From: Calditrichota bacterium
GTDB taxonomy: Bacteria; Calditrichota; Calditrichia; RBG-13-44-9; J075
Direction of reading: 5' to 3'
Length of the DNA stretch: 6,765 bases
Assembly (NCBI GenBank): GCA_024275555.1
Contig: JAJRYW010000352.1
Coordinates: forward strand, 1-6,765
The notes below the pieces were generated by a model. It was not told the origin of the DNA. It did no database searches and worked only from the letters and a program-made list of their open reading frames with translations. The position numbers and the translations under genes were made by a program. Positions 4,358-6,765 of this stretch are shown piece by piece. Position 1 is the stretch's first letter. Every line of letters starts with the position of its first letter.

Positions 4358-5998
4358 TCAGAATCTATATCCCAATTCCACGTATATGCGCTGCCCGTCC
4401 AAATCGTCTCCCCAGCTATATTCAAACTGGTGAGAAAGAAACATCCGGCGAAACAGGGCCATGTAGAGGGTTCCCCGCACCCACTCATTATTGCGGGAAG
4501 TTTGATCAAAATTATAGTTATACAGCCCGTAAGCCAACTCCAGCCGATGGCCGCTGCGATAGCTTTTCGATAGCTGAATGTTGGCGGTATGGCCGTTGGT
4601 AAACCGGTTGTCGAAAGCAGCGTAATTGGCGCTGAAAGCCAAGGAACGCCACAAAAAAGCGCCCTTGCGGAAACGGGCCGAGTAAGAAGAGGCGGTTTTG
4701 GCGTCAGTCTCGCGCTTGCGCATACCGCCGTTGATAAAAACATACATCTGCGACGGCAGTTTGAAGGAGATATTGCCGCGCAGCCCCAGCCGCAGCGCAT
4801 CGTCAAAAAGTGAATCGGCCAGGCTGCGCACCTCGTAAGTCCAGTAATTTTTGCGATTGTCGAAAGTCAGGCCCACACGCACCGCCCGGGTGAACTGGTA
4901 GCGGGCGGAAAGAAACAGGTTCGAGAGGCTGATGCTCTCCCCGGTGCGGGATTTACGCCATTTGCGGTTGATATCCAACTCGGTGCTGTGGTACACGGAA
5001 AAGCGCGTCCCGGCGGTATAGTTGTTTTGAATATAGATGAACTCCCGGCTGATGGTTGCGCCGTTATACTCTGCCGCCCAGGCCAGGGTGGAACGGAATT
5101 CCCGGGTTTGGAACGAACCCGTATTCAAATTCAGGTAGGCGCCGTATTTTTTAACTTGAGTTTGGAAGTTGGAATTCCGCCAGTCCGGGGCGGCGCCGGC
5201 AACCACCCCGAAACGGAAGGAGCGGTTCAGGTTGGTCTGGAGTTGCAGCCCGTCGATGTAGCCGATCCCGCTCATAAAATTGCTGATCAGCCGGCCCACC
5301 GTAAAGTTAAAGGGCGCGGCCGGGTTGGAGTATCCGAAAGAAAACTGGTAGATGCGGTTCCGCCACTCATCGCGGGGGATGTTGGCGTTATAGGCGCGGC
5401 TGCGCTGGTTATAGCGGGTGCGGGTGCGAATGCGCAACCGGTAATCTTTGCCCCAGAGGTTTTGCCCGCGCAGATTGAGCCGCAGGGTCGGTTGGCTGAA
5501 ATCCAGGTTGCCGGCGGAAAGATCGTTCAAACGGAAATACTGTACGGCCACGTTTCCGCTAAAGCGGCTTATTCCTCTCCGGCTTTTTTCCCGCCGGGGT
5601 TTTGAAACTCTCTGAGGTTGGGGCGCTTTTTCTTCCGGCGCCGGCTCTGCTTTTTTCTGCGGCGCTTGTGTCGCGGGTTCCGGAGTTTTTTGTTCCCCGG
5701 CGGTTTCTTTTCGCTCTACCAGGATGGCCAAATCGCCCCGGGAGAGTTTCTCCTTTGCGCTGATGATATCGCAGGAAGCCGAGTGCGTCGCTGTAAAAAC
5801 AACCTTGATCTCGCCAATCACGCGCTTCTTTTGGCGCACGATGTAGAGACGATCCCCCACCTGCAAGCCCCTGGATTTGCCGCCGTCCAGGTAGACTTTT
5901 TCGCTGGAAAGATAGCTGATCTTAAAGCGCCCCTTTTTTTGGGCAAACAGGGGCGCTGCCAGCATCAAACAAAATAATATAATGAAATATTTTTTCAT
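4358..5998 (-). CDS. Predicted outer-membrane beta-barrel with SH3-like domain
   Basis: Counting from the ATG at 5998, the product is 546 residues. Residues 1-20 are a signal peptide (KK, hydrophobic core, ending LFAQ). About 22-95 is a small beta domain with GKSRGLQVGDRLYIV and a later SRGDLAIL, similar to SH3-like modules found in periplasmic proteins. About 96-142 is a Pro/Glu/Lys/Arg-rich linker. From about 145 to the end, alternating polar and aromatic residues with repeated short strands predict a barrel, and the protein ends in Tyr-Arg-Phe, the terminal aromatic typical of BAM substrates. Family not recognised. It lies between a multihaem cytochrome and a redox flavoprotein, which suggests the porin part of a porin-cytochrome conduit, but this is inference; the barrel shows no haem motif. 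An outer-membrane protein of another function is possible. Confidence 0.75.
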   Translation of the reverse strand: MKKYFIILFCLMLAAPLFAQKKGRFKISYLSSEKVYLDGGKSRGLQVGDRLYIVRQKKRVIGEIKVVFTATHSASCDIISAKEKLSRGDLAILVERKETAGEQKTPEPATQAPQKKAEPAPEEKAPQPQRVSKPRREKSRRGISRFSGNVAVQYFRLNDLSAGNLDFSQPTLRLNLRGQNLWGKDYRLRIRTRTRYNQRSRAYNANIPRDEWRNRIYQFSFGYSNPAAPFNFTVGRLISNFMSGIGYIDGLQLQTNLNRSFRFGVVAGAAPDWRNSNFQTQVKKYGAYLNLNTGSFQTREFRSTLAWAAEYNGATISREFIYIQNNYTAGTRFSVYHSTELDINRKWRKSRTGESISLSNLFLSARYQFTRAVRVGLTFDNRKNYWTYEVRSLADSLFDDALRLGLRGNISFKLPSQMYVFINGGMRKRETDAKTASSYSARFRKGAFLWRSLAFSANYAAFDNRFTNGHTANIQLSKSYRSGHRLELAYGLYNYNFDQTSRNNEWVRGTLYMALFRRMFLSHQFEYSWGDDLDGQRIYVELGYRF

Positions 5999-6004
5999 CA
6001 CATA

Positions 6005-6010
6005 CTCCCT
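6005..6010 (-). promoter_or_regulatory. Ribosome binding site of the barrel gene
   Basis: AGGGAG on the minus strand lies six bases before the ATG at 5998-5996. A GTG one codon earlier (6001-5999) is only three bases away and is less likely to be used. The site falls in the 25-bp gap after the cytochrome stop codon, consistent with a single operon transcript. Confidence 0.7.
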
Positions 6011-6023
6011 GGAAAGCGGAATC

Positions 6024-6765
6024 CTAACGGCTTCCGCGAATCCGGTCCAGAAATTTGAATTTCATCTTCTCGCTGCCATTCGGATGACAATTATAGCAAG
6101 CCGGGCTGTTATAGGAGTACCCGCTGATACCGCGGTGCTCATCGTCCATGTCTTGCTGATTGTGTTCGTGGCAGAAAATACACTCAAAGCTGTTAAAGTT
6201 GTTGTTGATGTGACAATCGGAGCACTGGCTCCACTCGTTCCGGTGTTCCCCGGAATATATCGGGAAGTAGAGATTATCGTGATCCCAGGTGGTCTGGTTC
6301 CAGTTGTTGGTGTTGTGGCAGGTCTGGCAATCCGTGGGAAAACCGGCCTGCTGGTGATTCGGGTTGGTGGTGCTGTTGTAATCATCCTGGTGGCAGGAGA
6401 AACAATCCGTGGGCGTATTGCTGTAGCCGTTGGCATGGCAGGCAATACAATCCAGGGGAACATGCGACCCGGTCAGCGGAAAGTTGGTCTGATTGTGATC
6501 GAAGGTGACATTTCCCCAATCCGTAGTGGTGTGGCACTGGAGGCAATCATGGCTGAAGTTGTTCTGCACATGGTTGGGGTCCTGCACGCCGTTGAAATCG
6601 CTTTCGTGGCAGGAGAAACAATCCGTGGGCGTGTTGCTGTAGCCGTTGCTGTGGCACTCGATGCAGTTTAAAGGAAGATGCGCCCCGGTCAGCTGGAAGC
6701 TAGTCTGGCTGTGGCCAAAAGAGACATTTTCCCAATCGGTAGTGGTGTGGCACTGCATACAATCA
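6024..6765 (-). CDS. Multihaem c-type cytochrome, at least ten haems (5' end missing)
   Basis: An electron carrier with covalently bound haem, acting outside the cytoplasmic membrane; the signal peptide must lie beyond the right edge of the window. The visible 246 residues contain ten CXXCH motifs: CMQCH, CIECH, CFSCH, CLQCH, CIACH, CFSCH, CQTCH, CSDCH, CIFCH and CYNCH. The first is cut close to the edge, its Cys codon at 6759-6761. The first nine follow a trihaem repeat of 72 residues, and each repeat also carries three extra His at equivalent places, fitting bis-His coordination as in cytochrome c3-like proteins. Phrases such as FPLTGSHVPLDC are common in such domains. The protein ends with a short basic tail and a TAG at 6024-6026. 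It is the first visible gene of the operon, 25 bp before the barrel gene. Confidence 0.92.
   Translation of the reverse strand, partial: DCMQCHTTTDWENVSFGHSQTSFQLTGAHLPLNCIECHSNGYSNTPTDCFSCHESDFNGVQDPNHVQNNFSHDCLQCHTTTDWGNVTFDHNQTNFPLTGSHVPLDCIACHANGYSNTPTDCFSCHQDDYNSTTNPNHQQAGFPTDCQTCHNTNNWNQTTWDHDNLYFPIYSGEHRNEWSQCSDCHINNNFNSFECIFCHEHNQQDMDDEHRGISGYSYNSPACYNCHPNGSEKMKFKFLDRIRGSR
6315..6761 (-). repeat. 216-bp tandem repeats encoding trihaem units
   Basis: CXXCH codons that begin a unit occur at 6761, 6545 and 6329, exactly 216 bp (72 codons) apart. The first two full units are about two thirds identical in protein. At DNA level 6390-6432 and 6606-6648 match over 43 bases with a single difference. 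The third unit starts in phase but diverges after an insertion of one or more codons. This is internal duplication within the gene, and more units may lie to the right of the window. Confidence 0.9.

Noticed and set aside
3845..4573. 242-codon plus-strand open frame
   Set aside because: It crosses the boundary of two minus-strand genes with clear motifs and has no recognisable domain; antisense shadow.
5982..6671. Long open frame on the plus strand rich in Val, Ile and Gly
   Set aside because: It lies opposite the haem-motif repeats of the cytochrome; its repetitive hydrophobic translation is the antisense of the CXXCH codons.

Overview
The window looks like a piece of an environmental bacterial chromosome, most likely from the Fibrobacterota-Chlorobiota-Bacteroidota (FCB) neighbourhood or a related phylum rich in multihaem cytochromes. 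This placement is an inference. It rests on a dihydroorotase of the Bacteroidetes type (Gln-Val-His instead of His-Val-His at the metal site), an outer-membrane barrel protein typical of a diderm, and a cytochrome-rich operon. No rRNA, tRNA or CRISPR array was seen.

Left part (1-635) carries no convincing complete gene. It holds a 185-bp miniature transposable element (173-357) with 14-bp terminal inverted repeats and a perfect 8-bp target duplication, followed by a short 12-bp tandem repeat and two adjacent hairpins. A possible end of another such element lies near the left edge (48-60). Next come two plus-strand housekeeping genes: a dihydroorotase (pyrimidine synthesis, GTG start at 636) and a zinc-type methionine-(R)-sulfoxide reductase, 59 bp apart and probably co-transcribed.

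Middle part (2450-3013) separates the plus-strand genes from convergent minus-strand genes. It holds a second miniature element of 306 bp (2618-2923), again with a perfect 8-bp target duplication. Inside it sits a 151-bp unit (2708-2858) that is an inverted relative of the first element. Terminal GTAA-type repeats and 8-bp duplications are hallmarks of the IS66 family, so these look like IS66-related MITEs.

Right part (3014-6765) is a tightly packed minus-strand operon. In transcription order it encodes a multihaem c-type cytochrome (5' end outside the window, ten CXXCH motifs visible, built from 72-residue trihaem repeats), a predicted outer-membrane beta-barrel with a periplasmic SH3-like domain, and a membrane-anchored Fe-S/FAD/NAD(P) oxidoreductase. 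The parts suggest an electron route between a cytoplasmic flavoprotein and haem proteins at or beyond the outer membrane. The flavoprotein appears circularly permuted: the segment that normally closes the FAD domain at the C-terminus precedes the dinucleotide-binding motif. Its second ferredoxin-like cluster has His in place of one Cys. This operon is the most interesting content of the window.
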